A DNA stretch of 45,757 nucleotides. Origin: Nocardia seriolae NBRC 15557. Lineage in GTDB: Bacteria > Actinomycetota > Actinomycetes > Mycobacteriales > Mycobacteriaceae. A model generated the notes under the pieces. The model worked only from the letters and a program-made list of their open reading frames with translations. It did not search any database and was not told the origin of the DNA. The stretch spans positions 1 through 45,757 of the forward strand of contig NZ_BJWY01000051.1 of NCBI RefSeq assembly GCF_007990715.1, given 5' to 3'. Within the stretch, counting starts at the first letter, position 1; each line of letters starts with the position of its first letter. The translations under genes were made by a program, and so were the position numbers. Shown one piece after another: positions 1-11,696 of the stretch.

Positions 1-91
1 GTATTAAGAGTCTGTTCAGTGAAATGCAAGGCGCAGCACCGACGATTTGGTTCGAAAGTTCAAACGCCGTGCCTGCGTGTGGAGGGATGCC

Positions 92-1633
92 ATGACGATC
101 GACCGACCCGAGGTCGACGCGACGATCGAACGCCCAGAGGCCGCAGCGACGATCGCGAACTCCGAATCCGGGAACTCGGAACTCGGGAACTCGACCCCCG
201 AGGGTGAATTCCGCCGGCCCCCGCTCGACGGCCCGCCGCCGATTTCGAATGTCTGGGTCTACAACGGCAAAGCCTACGACCTCAGCGACTGGATTTCCAA
301 GCACCCGGGCGGCGAGTTCTTCATCGGCCGCACCAAGAACCGCGACATCACCTCGATTGTCGGTTCGTACCACAAGAATCCGGAAGCCATCGGAAGGATC
401 CTGAAGAAGTACTCGCTGGATCGCGACGCGCTGCCCGAGGACATCCACCCCAAGGCCAACGCGCCCGCCTTCCTCTTCAACGAGGGCTTCGACAGCTGGC
501 GCGACACCCCGAAGTTCAGCTTCGACAACAAGGACGACCTGCTCCACAAGGTGAAGGCCCGCCTCAAGGAGCCCGAACTCGCCGCGCGCATCCGCCGCAT
601 GGACACCTACTTCAATATCGTGGTGGCCCTGCTGGCGGTGGCGTACTTCGCGGTGCAGGGGCTGCGGCTGTTCGAGCGCAGCTGGATGCCGTTGCCGGTG
701 TTCGTGATCGCCATGGTGCTGCTGCGCAGCGGCCTGGCCGGTTTCGGGCACTACGCCATCCACCGCGCCCAGAAGGGCATGAACAAGATCTACACGAATG
801 CCTTCGACTGCAATTACGTCGCACTGGCTTTCGTGACCGCCGACGGCCACGCCCTGCTGCACCACCCGCACACCCAGAGTGAAGTCGACATCAAGAAGAA
901 CGTCTTCACCATGATGATGCGGATCCCGCGGCTGTACCGGGTGCCGATCCACACCATGCACAAGTTCGGCCACACCGTGACCGGCATGACCATCCGCCTG
1001 CTCGATGTCTGCCGCCTCACCCGCATGGTAGGCATCAAGGACATGTACGGCACCTGGGGTGGCGCGCTACCGCACTTCATCGGTTCCTTCGGCGTGCGGT
1101 TCCTGCTGCTGGGCGAGCTGATCGTGTTCACCGTGATGGGCGATTTCTGGGCCTGGGCACTGCAATTCGTGCTCACCCTGTGGGTCTCGACCTTCCTGGT
1201 GGTGGCCAGCCACGACTTCGAGGTCGAAGCCGAGGAGCTCGAGCACAATACCGAGGACTGGGGCGTCGACCAGATCGAGCAGGCCTACGACCTCAAGGTA
1301 GTCGGCAACCGGTATGTGGACTGCTTCCTGTCGGCGGGCCTGAGCTCGCACCGGGTGCACCACGTATTGCCGTACCAGCGCAGTGGTTTCGCGAATATCG
1401 CGACCGAGGATGTGCTGCGCGAGGAGTCCGCGAAGTTCGGTGTCGAGTGGCTGCCGGCGAAGAGTTTCTTCACCGACCGCTTTCCCAAGCAGATCCGCAC
1501 CTACATTCTGGCGCCGTCCGACGACGCGGTGGAACGCAAGTGGGGATTCGTGAAGGAGCACTTCTCACCGCTCGCCCTGAAGACCTGCGCCGTCTACACG
1601 GTTCAGGGCTTCACCGGAATCGGAACGGTCTGA
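92..1633 (+). CDS. cytochrome b5-like / fatty acid desaturase fusion protein
   Basis: Predicted membrane-bound lipid desaturase or hydroxylase of about 513 residues. The ATG at 92 is chosen because GGAGGG lies at 81-86, five bases upstream; a TTG at 47 in the same frame has no such site. Residues about 50-110 form a cytochrome b5-like domain with the haem-ligand motif HPGG (71-74) and a second His at 94, which would feed electrons to the desaturase. The desaturase part carries three histidine boxes: H220-x3-H224, HALLHHPH at 253-260 and HRVHH at 420-424, with hydrophobic segments near 175-215 and 330-372. Such His clusters bind the di-iron centre. It is the first gene of a + strand run with a type III PKS and an ABC exporter, so it probably modifies the acyl starter or product (inference). 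The first 50 residues look disordered. The substrate is unknown. Confidence 0.88.
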   Translation: MTIDRPEVDATIERPEAAATIANSESGNSELGNSTPEGEFRRPPLDGPPPISNVWVYNGKAYDLSDWISKHPGGEFFIGRTKNRDITSIVGSYHKNPEAIGRILKKYSLDRDALPEDIHPKANAPAFLFNEGFDSWRDTPKFSFDNKDDLLHKVKARLKEPELAARIRRMDTYFNIVVALLAVAYFAVQGLRLFERSWMPLPVFVIAMVLLRSGLAGFGHYAIHRAQKGMNKIYTNAFDCNYVALAFVTADGHALLHHPHTQSEVDIKKNVFTMMMRIPRLYRVPIHTMHKFGHTVTGMTIRLLDVCRLTRMVGIKDMYGTWGGALPHFIGSFGVRFLLLGELIVFTVMGDFWAWALQFVLTLWVSTFLVVASHDFEVEAEELEHNTEDWGVDQIEQAYDLKVVGNRYVDCFLSAGLSSHRVHHVLPYQRSGFANIATEDVLREESAKFGVEWLPAKSFFTDRFPKQIRTYILAPSDDAVERKWGFVKEHFSPLALKTCAVYTVQGFTGIGTV

Positions 1634-1715
1634 ACCGATTCCGATAACCGCGGTGCGTTCGATTCATGCGCCGAGCGCACCGCGGGTTGTCAGTTGAAAA
1701 CGAGGGGAGTATTTC

Positions 1716-2960
1716 GTGTCTATCACCATCGATGAAGGGGGCGCTCTGCCCACTTCGGCAGGATTGCCCACGTCGGCAGCGGCGACCCGGTTCGTGGGAG
1801 GCGAGCCCGGCTCTGCTTATTTCAAAAGCGGAGACTTCGCACCGACCCCGCTACCGCCGACCCCGCCGACCGCCGTCGGAGTGATCGAGTCCATCGCCAC
1901 CGGCGCACCGGCCCAGATCTTCTCGCAGGCCGACGCCGCCGCCCAGGTGGCCGGACTGTTCAGCGATCCGGCGCAGCAGGCCCGGATTCCGCGGATCTAC
2001 CAGACGACCCGGGTCACCACCCGGCACCTGGCGGTCAACCCGATCGATCCCGAATTCCTGTCCTACAGCCGGGAAGTCGGCACCATCCGGGGCCGGATGA
2101 ACACCTTCTACGACCACGCGGTGCCGCTGGCCGTGGACGTGGCCGGGCGTGCCATCGCCCACCTCGAGGATCCGGCGTCGGAGATCGGCATGCTGGTCTT
2201 CGCCACCAGCACCGGCTTCATCGCGCCCGGCGTGGACGTGGCCGTGGTCAAGCAGCTGGGGCTCTCCCCCGCGATCAACCGCCTGATGGTGAACTTCATG
2301 GGCTGCGCCGCCGCCATGAACTCGGTGCGGGCCGCCGTGGATTTCGTCCGCGCGCACCCGGACAAGAAGGCGCTGGTCATCTGCCTCGAACTGAGCTCGG
2401 TGAACGCCGTCTTCGACGACAATGTCAATGACGTCATCATTCACAGCCTCTTCGGTGACGGCTGCGGCGCGGTGGTCATCGGCGCCAGCAACCCGCAGCA
2501 GCAGCTGCCCGCGGGCGCGGTCGTCATCCGCGACAGCTTCAGCTTCCTGTTCGACGACGCGGAGGACGGCATCGTGCTGGGCGTCAACGACAATGGCATC
2601 ACCTGCGAGCTGTCGGAGAACCTGCCGCAGTACATTCTGCGCGGGGTCGATCCGGTGGTGACCGACGTGCTGGCGCGCAACGGCCTGACCAAGTCCGAGA
2701 TCGACGCCTGGGCGATCCACCCGGGCGGCCCGAAGATCATCGAGGAGTCGGCGCGCTCGCTGGGCCTGGACCCGGAGCAGGCGGCGACCAGCTGGGACGT
2801 GCTCGCCGAATACGGCAACATGCTCAGCGTCTCACTGATCTTCGTGCTCGAGCAGCTCATCGCGCAGCAGGCGGGCAAGCCGATCTCGACGGGTGTGGCG
2901 TTCTCCTTCGCGCCGGGCGTCACGCTCGAAGGCATCCTGTTCGACATCATCCGCCCCTGA
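1716..2960 (+). CDS. type III polyketide synthase (chalcone/stilbene synthase family)
   Basis: Homodimeric type III PKS of 414 residues, predicted to extend a CoA-bound starter with malonyl-CoA units without an acyl carrier protein. It starts at GTG 1716 with GAGGGGAG at 1702-1709. The family triad is visible: Cys197 in NFMGCAAAMN, His335 in WAIHPGGPK and Asn368 in EYGNMLS. The GVD..KQLGL segment (172-183), LFGDGCGAVVIG (245-256) and the C-terminal AFSFAPGVTLEG also match chalcone synthase landmarks. The active-site context NFMGCAAAMN resembles the mycobacterial long-chain alkylpyrone/alkylresorcinol type rather than plant CHS. The first 50 residues are an unusual Pro/Thr/Ala-rich extension. 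It lies 82 bases after the desaturase and 39 before the exporter, consistent with one transcript. The product is likely a lipidic pyrone or resorcinol (inference). KAS III is less likely because of the HPGGP and GN motifs. Confidence 0.9.
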   Translation: MSITIDEGGALPTSAGLPTSAAATRFVGGEPGSAYFKSGDFAPTPLPPTPPTAVGVIESIATGAPAQIFSQADAAAQVAGLFSDPAQQARIPRIYQTTRVTTRHLAVNPIDPEFLSYSREVGTIRGRMNTFYDHAVPLAVDVAGRAIAHLEDPASEIGMLVFATSTGFIAPGVDVAVVKQLGLSPAINRLMVNFMGCAAAMNSVRAAVDFVRAHPDKKALVICLELSSVNAVFDDNVNDVIIHSLFGDGCGAVVIGASNPQQQLPAGAVVIRDSFSFLFDDAEDGIVLGVNDNGITCELSENLPQYILRGVDPVVTDVLARNGLTKSEIDAWAIHPGGPKIIEESARSLGLDPEQAATSWDVLAEYGNMLSVSLIFVLEQLIAQQAGKPISTGVAFSFAPGVTLEGILFDIIRP

Positions 2961-2999
2961 TCTCAGGCGCACAGCCCCTTCGGAAAAGGCTCAGCAGTC

Positions 3000-4928
3000 A
3001 TGCAACTCATCAGATTCCTCATCTCCATCTCGTGGATGCGGATCGCGGGCGTCATCGTCTCCGGTCTGGTCTGCGGTGCGGCCAATACCTACCTGGTGAC
3101 ATTGATTCGGGGAGTGGTGTCACCGGAACCGCACCCGGCCGTCACCGTGCAGGCCTTCGTGGCGACCGCGCTGGTCATCCTGATCAGCGGGGTGATCTCG
3201 CAGGTGCTGCTGATCCGGCTCGCGCAGGAGGCCATCTACCGCCTGCGGGCGGACCTGAGCGCGAATATCGTGTCCGCGCCGCTCGAGCATCTCGAGCGGC
3301 TCGGGCAGCACCGGCTGATCGCGACCCTGACCGAGGATGTGCGGTCACTGTCGCAGGCGGTCACGGCGATTCCGAGCATCTGCATCGACCTGGCGACCAT
3401 CATCGGCTGCTTCGTGTTCCTGGCGATCGTGTCCGGTCCCATCTTCGCCACCACGGTCGCGGGCACGCTGCTCGGAATCGCCTGTGTCGAAACGGTTCTC
3501 AAGAAGGTGCGGCACCTGTACCGGGACGCCCGCGAGAACGAGGACGGGCTGCTGCGCTCGTTCCAGGAGGTGTCGCTGGGCATCAAGGAGCTCAAGCTGC
3601 ACCGCGGGCGGCGGCGCGACTTCATGGATCAGCATCTGCTCGGCTCGGCCGAGAAGCTGCGGGTGCAGAATGTCGAGGCCGGTTCCAAGTTCACCTTCGC
3701 CCAGGGCTTCGGCCAGCTGTTGCAGCTGGGCACCATGGCCCTGATCCTGTTCGGCCTGGCGCGGGCGCTGGAGCTGCCGCAGAACGTCATGGTCGGCTAT
3801 GTCCTTGTCACCACGTTCCTTTCGATGCCCATGCAGAACTTCATGCACCGGATTCCGGATCTGCTGCGCGGTGACGTGGCGCTGGCCAAGATCCGCTCGC
3901 TGAACCTGTCCATCCGGACCGCGCACGACGAGTCGACGTTGCCCTACACCGAGCGGCCGGCCGCCACCGCAGCGCGGCTGGAACTCAATGACGTCGGCTA
4001 TCGCTATCTGACCGAGGCTCCTCCGGCCTTTCCGCCCGTGCCGGGTGGGCCGCCGCCAGGAACCGGAGCTCACCCGGGTGGCGGTGCGCGGCCGCACCCG
4101 GGTGGGTCGGGACGTCCCGGCGCGCCCGGCGCGCCGATGGGCGGTCGTCCCGGAGCGCATCCGCCGCGTCCGGGTGGACGACCCGATGGTCCCCCGCCCG
4201 GGCCGCGGCCCGGCGGCGATCGGCCGGATGTCAACGGCCACAGGTTCATCGAGCACGGCGGCCATCCGGTCCCGATGGGCGCGCCCGTGGCCCCGCCCGA
4301 GGCCGACGGTTCCGGCTTCTCGCTGGGCCCGCTGGACCTGACCTTCCCCCCCAGCCAGATCTCGTTCATCGTCGGCGGCAACGGCAGCGGCAAATCCACG
4401 CTGGCCAAACTGATCACGGGCCTCTACGTCCCGCAGCGCGGCCACCTGTCGCTCAATGGCGAGACCATCGATCACGAGAACATCGAGTGGTTCCGGCAGA
4501 ACACCTCGGCGGTCTTCACCGACTTCCACCTGTTCGAGGACTACCTGGGCTTCGAGCCCGGCATCGACGACGAGGTCCGGAAGTACCTGAAGGAACTGCG
4601 GATCGACCACAAGGTCACCGTGGAGAACGGCCGCCTGTCGATGATCGCGCTGTCCCAGGGCCAGCGCAAGCGGATGGCGCTGCTCACCGCACTGCTCGAG
4701 GATCGCCCGATCTACATGTTCGACGAGTGGGCGGCGGATCAGGAGCCCCAGTTCCGTGATGTCTTCTACCGCGAGATCATCGTGAAGCTCAAGGAACGCG
4801 GCAAGACGGTCATCGTCATCACCCACGACGACCGCTACTTCGACTGCGCTGACCAGATCATCAAACTCGATTTCGGACATATCGCCGAGGTCAAGGAGCT
4901 GAGCCAGCCGCTGGCCGCCGCCGAGTAG
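3000..4928 (+). CDS. SyrD/PvdE-type ABC exporter (fused TMD-NBD) with Pro/Gly-rich insertion
   Basis: Half-size ABC exporter of 642 residues resembling the cyclic-peptide/siderophore exporters SyrD and PvdE. Membrane segments occur near residues 12-38, 52-72, 125-165 and 240-280. The nucleotide-binding domain has Walker A GGNGSGKST (459-467), the signature LSQGQRKRMAL (551-561), Walker B IYMFDEWAADQ (571-581; D575, E576) and H-loop His609. The variant signature and the DEWAADQ sequence are typical of the SyrD/PvdE branch. Oddly, residues about 339-437 are a roughly 100-residue Pro/Gly/Arg-rich stretch after the first NBD strand and aromatic A-loop (NDVGYRYL), so the NBD is split by low-complexity sequence. 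It is third in the cluster, so export of the polyketide/lipid product is the natural guess. No peptide precursor or NRPS is present to support a peptide substrate. The ribosome binding site is weak. Confidence 0.87.
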   Translation: MQLIRFLISISWMRIAGVIVSGLVCGAANTYLVTLIRGVVSPEPHPAVTVQAFVATALVILISGVISQVLLIRLAQEAIYRLRADLSANIVSAPLEHLERLGQHRLIATLTEDVRSLSQAVTAIPSICIDLATIIGCFVFLAIVSGPIFATTVAGTLLGIACVETVLKKVRHLYRDARENEDGLLRSFQEVSLGIKELKLHRGRRRDFMDQHLLGSAEKLRVQNVEAGSKFTFAQGFGQLLQLGTMALILFGLARALELPQNVMVGYVLVTTFLSMPMQNFMHRIPDLLRGDVALAKIRSLNLSIRTAHDESTLPYTERPAATAARLELNDVGYRYLTEAPPAFPPVPGGPPPGTGAHPGGGARPHPGGSGRPGAPGAPMGGRPGAHPPRPGGRPDGPPPGPRPGGDRPDVNGHRFIEHGGHPVPMGAPVAPPEADGSGFSLGPLDLTFPPSQISFIVGGNGSGKSTLAKLITGLYVPQRGHLSLNGETIDHENIEWFRQNTSAVFTDFHLFEDYLGFEPGIDDEVRKYLKELRIDHKVTVENGRLSMIALSQGQRKRMALLTALLEDRPIYMFDEWAADQEPQFRDVFYREIIVKLKERGKTVIVITHDDRYFDCADQIIKLDFGHIAEVKELSQPLAAAE

Positions 4929-4938
4929 CAGCGAAATA

Positions 4939-4974
4939 CGAAGGCCCCATACCACTTCCGGTACGGGGCCTTCG
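4939..4974. terminator. bidirectional hairpin terminator between exporter and uvrA
   Basis: A 15-base arm (4939-4953, beginning CGAAGGCCCC) pairs with 4960-4974 with one A/C mismatch around a 6-base loop. It lies 10 bases past the exporter stop and 24 bases before the convergent uvrA stop, so it can serve both strands. Confidence 0.8.
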
Positions 4975-4998
4975 TCTGCGAGCGGGAACCGCTGCCCG

Positions 4999-7984
<2,986 letters not shown>

Positions 7985-7998
<14 letters not shown>

Positions 7999-8070
7999 CG
8001 GCCATCCCTTCCATCGATAGTCATATCGCTGGTTGGCAACCCGAGGCGATCCGCCACTGGCCATCCTTCC
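7985..8070 (-). repeat. direct repeat duplicating the uvrA start/RBS region
   Basis: Copy 1 (7985-8012) and copy 2 (8044-8070) are both about 27 bases. They differ by one substitution and one inserted base, separated by 31 bases. Each contains, on the minus strand, a GGAAGG site, an ATGGCC and a GTG followed by GCGGATCG. Only copy 1 places GTG in the uvrA frame. Copy 2 has the same arrangement out of frame, so it looks like a duplicated, now decoy, translation start. Confidence 0.8.
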
Positions 8071-8165
8071 AACGTTTCAGCAATCCAGACTTACCCCCGA
8101 CGCCATGCTAGGGGCACCCACCGACAAGTTTGGTTACGCCCGCTGAAACGCTGCTCACACTGTGT

Positions 8166-8972
8166 TTATTGCGCGGTGCCCGCGCCCGCCACGCTGGGCA
8201 GTGCCCGCCGCACGCAGCCCGCGATCGCCCGCGGCTGCAACCCCCGATCCCGTTCCCGCATCCGGTCCTCGGACCCGTTCGCGGTCACCAGCGACAGATT
8301 CCCGTCGAAGCGCCGGTACAGCAGCCGCCCGCGCCGGGTGTCGGAATCGGTGAAGAACAGATACGGCAGCCCGCCCGTGCACAACCGCGAAACCGCTTCG
8401 TCCTCGAGCAGCGCGGGCACGGTGTCGCGCACCCGCCGCACGGTCCGCACCCCCAGCGGCCCGGTCCAGCACACCACCGCCTCGGACCCGCTCTCGGAAT
8501 CGATGAACAGATGGGCGTCGTAATCCATGGCGTCCAGCACCCGCGCCGCCGCCGCGGGTGTGGCCACCTGTAGTCGACAGTCCTTGCGCCGCACGATCGG
8601 TCGCGGACCGGTGACCGCGGAGAGCGAGGGCCGCGCGGGATCCGGCCAGGGGCGCGACAATTCGTCCGGCGGGCAACCCAGCCGCAGGTCCAATCGCTCC
8701 AGTGCGAAGGTGGCGGCGAACCGGCCCGGCCCGGCGACCTGCACCCGGAACGCCTTCCCCAGCGCTCGGACACTCGCCTGCACCAGCGTGGTCTCGGCCT
8801 CGTGCTCGGGCCAGTGCAGGCGGACCCGCACCGGCCCCTCCACGCCGTGACGGCGCAGAATTCTGCCCAGCCCGCGCACCACCCGCGTCACCTCACCCGA
8901 CGGGACGGGCCCGTGTGTGATCACCACGAAATCAGGATCTATCCCACTCGACCACACATCGAACGCGCCCAT
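8166..8972 (-). CDS. long-form ribosome hibernation factor, RafH/Rv0079-like (S30AE family)
   Basis: Predicted ribosome-associated inhibitor of about 268 residues that stabilises idle ribosomes under hypoxia or starvation. The start at ATG 8972 follows a GAGAGGGG site; upstream codons in the same frame lack one. The N-terminal part (about 10-110) fits the S30AE/HPF fold. After it come two C-terminal dimerisation-like units: one around DAHLFIDSESGSEAVV and a second around LPYLFFTDSDTRRGRLLYRR, each preceded by a helical stretch. The double C-terminal domain is characteristic of mycobacterial RafH (MSMEG_3935, Rv0079), which is DosR-controlled. It is divergent from dosR, and a DosR-box-like site lies about 75-95 bases upstream of its ATG. 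The assignment to the long HPF class is strong; orthology to RafH is by architecture and context. Confidence 0.85.
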   Translation of the reverse strand: MGAFDVWSSGIDPDFVVITHGPVPSGEVTRVVRGLGRILRRHGVEGPVRVRLHWPEHEAETTLVQASVRALGKAFRVQVAGPGRFAATFALERLDLRLGCPPDELSRPWPDPARPSLSAVTGPRPIVRRKDCRLQVATPAAAARVLDAMDYDAHLFIDSESGSEAVVCWTGPLGVRTVRRVRDTVPALLEDEAVSRLCTGGLPYLFFTDSDTRRGRLLYRRFDGNLSLVTANGSEDRMRERDRGLQPRAIAGCVRRALPSVAGAGTAQ

Positions 8973-9045
8973 CAGCCGACCCCTCTCTCCCTGTTCCGAC
9001 CCGGCAACCCGACTCCATGGCAACACAGCACCGCAACCCTTGACA

Positions 9046-9065
9046 GTGCCGAAAGTCCCAAAACA
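9046..9065 (-). promoter_or_regulatory. candidate DosR box upstream of the rafH-like gene
   Basis: On the minus strand this reads TTTTGGGACTTTCGGC followed by ACTG. The first half, TTxGGGACTTT, matches the published DosR consensus half-site (TTSGGGACTWWAGTCCCSAA); the second half is degenerate. It lies about 75-95 bases upstream of the hibernation-factor ATG. Confidence 0.6.
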
Positions 9066-9126
9066 GACCACTTTCAGGGAAAATTCTCCGACAAAAAAAT
9101 CATCACCGGTCCGCAGCCGCCCGAAA

Positions 9127-9146
9127 TTAGGGACCTTCGGCGGTAT
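9127..9146 (+). promoter_or_regulatory. candidate DosR box upstream of dosR (autoregulation)
   Basis: The + strand reads TTAGGGACCTTCGGCGGT. GGGAC(C/T)TTCGGC is shared with the divergent site at 9046-9065. It lies about 90 bases before the dosR GTG, where an autoregulatory box would be expected. The distal half-site is imperfect. Confidence 0.5.
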
Positions 9147-9235
9147 CCCCGGGCCCTGCCGCGAGTTACGTTGGGCCTCTTACCGCGCCGGGCAAACTCC
9201 GCGCGCCGGCGACACCGATGAGCTTGGAGGCCGTC

Positions 9236-9883
9236 GTGATCAAAGTCTTTCTGGTCGACGATCACGAAATCGTCCGCCGCGGTCTGACCGACCTGCTGGA
9301 GGAGGATCCCGAACTCACGGTGGTCGGCGAGGCCGGTGACGCGGCCCAGGCGCTGGCCCGGATTCCGGCCCTGCGCCCCGACGTGGCGGTGCTCGATGTG
9401 CGCCTGCCCGACGGCAACGGCATCGAACTGTGCCGGGACCTGCTGGCCGACAGCGACGAGCTGCGCTGCCTGATCCTCACCTCCTACACCGACGAGCAGG
9501 CCATGATGGACGCCATCCTGGCCGGCGCGAGCGGCTACGTGGTCAAGGACATCAAGGGCATGGAACTGGCCAAGGCCATCAAGGAGGTGGGCGCGGGCCG
9601 CTCGCTGCTGGACAATCGCGCGGCCGCCGCCCTGATGGCGCGGCTGCGGCACAGCACCGAATTCGACGGCCCGCTGACCGGTTTGACCGAACAGGAACGC
9701 AAGCTGCTGGATCTGCTCGGCGACGGCCTGACCAACCGCCAGATCGCCGAGCGGATGTTCCTGGCGGAGAAGACCGTCAAGAACTATGTCTCCCGGCTGC
9801 TGGCCAAACTCGGCATGGAACGCCGCACCCAGGCCGCGGTGCTGGCCTCGAAATTGCGTACGGGTCAGTCCCGTTCGGCATAA
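9236..9883 (+). CDS. dosR: hypoxia/dormancy response regulator DosR (DevR)
   Basis: NarL/FixJ-family response regulator of 215 residues that activates the dormancy regulon when phosphorylated. The GTG at 9236 has GGAGG at 9226-9230; the ATG at 9218 lies ahead of that site and is less likely. The receiver domain has DDH at 8-10, the phospho-acceptor Asp54 in VAVLDVRLPDGNG and Thr in LILTSY. The stretch ASGYVVKDIKGMEL is essentially identical to mycobacterial DosR. The C-terminal LuxR-type HTH (about 145-205) contains LTNRQIAERMFLAEKTVKNY, the DNA-recognition region. It is followed after 41 bases by its sensor kinase and is divergent from the RafH-like gene, a known DosR target class. Regulation is probably autogenous through the box at 9127-9146 (inference). 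Confidence 0.95.
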   Translation: MIKVFLVDDHEIVRRGLTDLLEEDPELTVVGEAGDAAQALARIPALRPDVAVLDVRLPDGNGIELCRDLLADSDELRCLILTSYTDEQAMMDAILAGASGYVVKDIKGMELAKAIKEVGAGRSLLDNRAAAALMARLRHSTEFDGPLTGLTEQERKLLDLLGDGLTNRQIAERMFLAEKTVKNYVSRLLAKLGMERRTQAAVLASKLRTGQSRSA

Positions 9884-9924
9884 CAGCCTTCCGGCAACCT
9901 CGAGCCGAATAGAATTTCGGTGCC

Positions 9925-11688
9925 GTGTCGTCTCCGCCGGACCGCAGGACAACCATGCACGACATTCCGCGCACCGGCCCCTACTCGGTGCGTGAAACGC
10001 TGTCGCAGCTGCGATTACGCGAATTGCTCACCGAGGTCAAGGACCGGGTCGAACAGATCATCGACGCCCGCGATCGCATCGACGGGCTGGTCGAAGCCAT
10101 GCTCGCGGTCACCTCCGGCCTCGATCTGGACCAGACGCTGAGCACCATCGTGCGCGCCGCCACCATCCTGGTCGACGCCCGCTACGGGGCGCTCGCGGTG
10201 CGCGGGCACGAAAAGCAGATCAGCCAGTTCATCTTTCACGGCATCGACGAGCAGACCCGGGCGTCGATCGGCGATCTGCCCGAGGGCCACGGCGTCCTCG
10301 GTCTGCTGCTGGACAAGCCCGAACCGGTGCGACTGGACGAGCTGGCGCGCCATCCGGCCGCCGCCGGCTTCCCGCCGCACCACCCGATCATGCGCACCCT
10401 GCTGGCCATGCCGGTGCGAATTCGCGGCGAGGTGTTCGGAAGCCTGTACCTGTGTGAGAAATCCGGCGGCCATCCCTTCACCGAGGACGATGAGGTGCTG
10501 TTGCAGGCGCTGGCCGCCGCGGCCGGCATCGCCGTCGACAACGCGCGGCTCTACGAGCAGGCCCGCACCCGCCAGGCGTGGATCGAGGCCACCCGCGATA
10601 TCGCCACCGAATTCCTGGCCGACACCGAGCCGAACAAGGTGCTGGCCCACGTGGTCGAGCACGCGCGGGAGCTGACCGCCTCGCAGCGCGCGCTGCTGGC
10701 CGTGGTCGACCCCGACGATCTGCCCGAACACATCACCGAACTCGTGGTGGCGCAATGGTCCGGCCCGGACGAGCCGCCCGCCGGGCACGCGGTGCGCGCC
10801 GCGGGGACCGCCGTCGGGCAGGCGCTCACCACCCGCGCGCCGCTGCGTTTCGACGACGCCCGCCACGTCGATCTGGGCACCTCCCTCGCCGATGTCGGGC
10901 CCGCGCTGGTGTTGCCGCTGCACACGCCCGATTCCACCCTGGGCGTGCTGATCATGCTGCGCGCGGCCGAATCCGCGCCCTACACCGACGAATTGGTGGA
11001 GCTGATCGCCGCCTTCACCGATCAGGCCGCGCTGGCCATGCAATTGGCGGTGGCCCAGCGGCGCATGCGCGAGCTGGACATCCTCACCGACCGCGACCGC
11101 ATCGCCCGCGACCTGCACGATCACGTCATCCAGCGGCTGTTCGCCATCGGCCTGTCGCTGCAGGGCACGGTGCCGCGCGCCCGGGTGCCCGAGGTGCAGC
11201 AGCGGCTCTCCGACGCCATCAACGATCTGCAGGACGTGGTGCAGGAGATCCGGACCTCCATCTTCGACCTGCACGGCGGCGACGGGCACAGCACCCGGCT
11301 GCGGCAGCGCCTCGAGCGCGCGGTCAAACAGCAGACCACCGCCACCGAGATCCGGGCGCTCCTGCACGTCACCGGGCCGCTCTCGGTGGTCGAACCGGCC
11401 CTGGCCGACCATGCGGAAGCCGTTGTGCGCGAGGCGGTCTCGAACGCGGTCCGGCATTCGGGCGCGGACACCATCACCATCGACATCGGGGTGGCCGACG
11501 ATCTCACCATCGTCGTCGCCGACAACGGCTGCGGCATCCCGGAGAGCATCACCCCCAGCGGCCTCACCAATCTGGCCCGCCGCGCCGAACAGTCCGGCGG
11601 CAGCCTGGCGGTGTACCCCCGCCGCGGGGCCGACGGCGGCTCGGCCGGCAGCGGCACCAAACTGCACTGGTCGGTGCCGCTGCACTGA
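9925..11688 (+). CDS. dosS: haem-based sensor histidine kinase DosS/DosT
   Basis: Redox/O2/NO-sensing kinase partner of DosR, 587 residues from GTG 9925; an alternative ATG at 9955 would remove ten residues. The GTG start aligns best in length with mycobacterial DosS. Two GAF domains (about 55-205 and 228-375) precede a HisKA_3 helix and an HATPase. In GAF-A the motif GFPPHHPIMRT places His153 at the position of the proximal haem ligand (His149 of M. tuberculosis DosS), so haem binding appears retained. The phospho-acceptor is His398 in RIARDLHDHVIQ. ATPase motifs are the N-box EAVSNAVRHS and the G-boxes DNGCGIP and GLTNLARRA. The protein lacks membrane segments and should be cytosolic. Its stop is 8 bases from the stop of the convergent ketoacyl synthase, with no room for a separate terminator. 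Confidence 0.94.
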   Translation: MSSPPDRRTTMHDIPRTGPYSVRETLSQLRLRELLTEVKDRVEQIIDARDRIDGLVEAMLAVTSGLDLDQTLSTIVRAATILVDARYGALAVRGHEKQISQFIFHGIDEQTRASIGDLPEGHGVLGLLLDKPEPVRLDELARHPAAAGFPPHHPIMRTLLAMPVRIRGEVFGSLYLCEKSGGHPFTEDDEVLLQALAAAAGIAVDNARLYEQARTRQAWIEATRDIATEFLADTEPNKVLAHVVEHARELTASQRALLAVVDPDDLPEHITELVVAQWSGPDEPPAGHAVRAAGTAVGQALTTRAPLRFDDARHVDLGTSLADVGPALVLPLHTPDSTLGVLIMLRAAESAPYTDELVELIAAFTDQAALAMQLAVAQRRMRELDILTDRDRIARDLHDHVIQRLFAIGLSLQGTVPRARVPEVQQRLSDAINDLQDVVQEIRTSIFDLHGGDGHSTRLRQRLERAVKQQTTATEIRALLHVTGPLSVVEPALADHAEAVVREAVSNAVRHSGADTITIDIGVADDLTIVVADNGCGIPESITPSGLTNLARRAEQSGGSLAVYPRRGADGGSAGSGTKLHWSVPLH

Positions 11689-11696
11689 AGCCGCGT

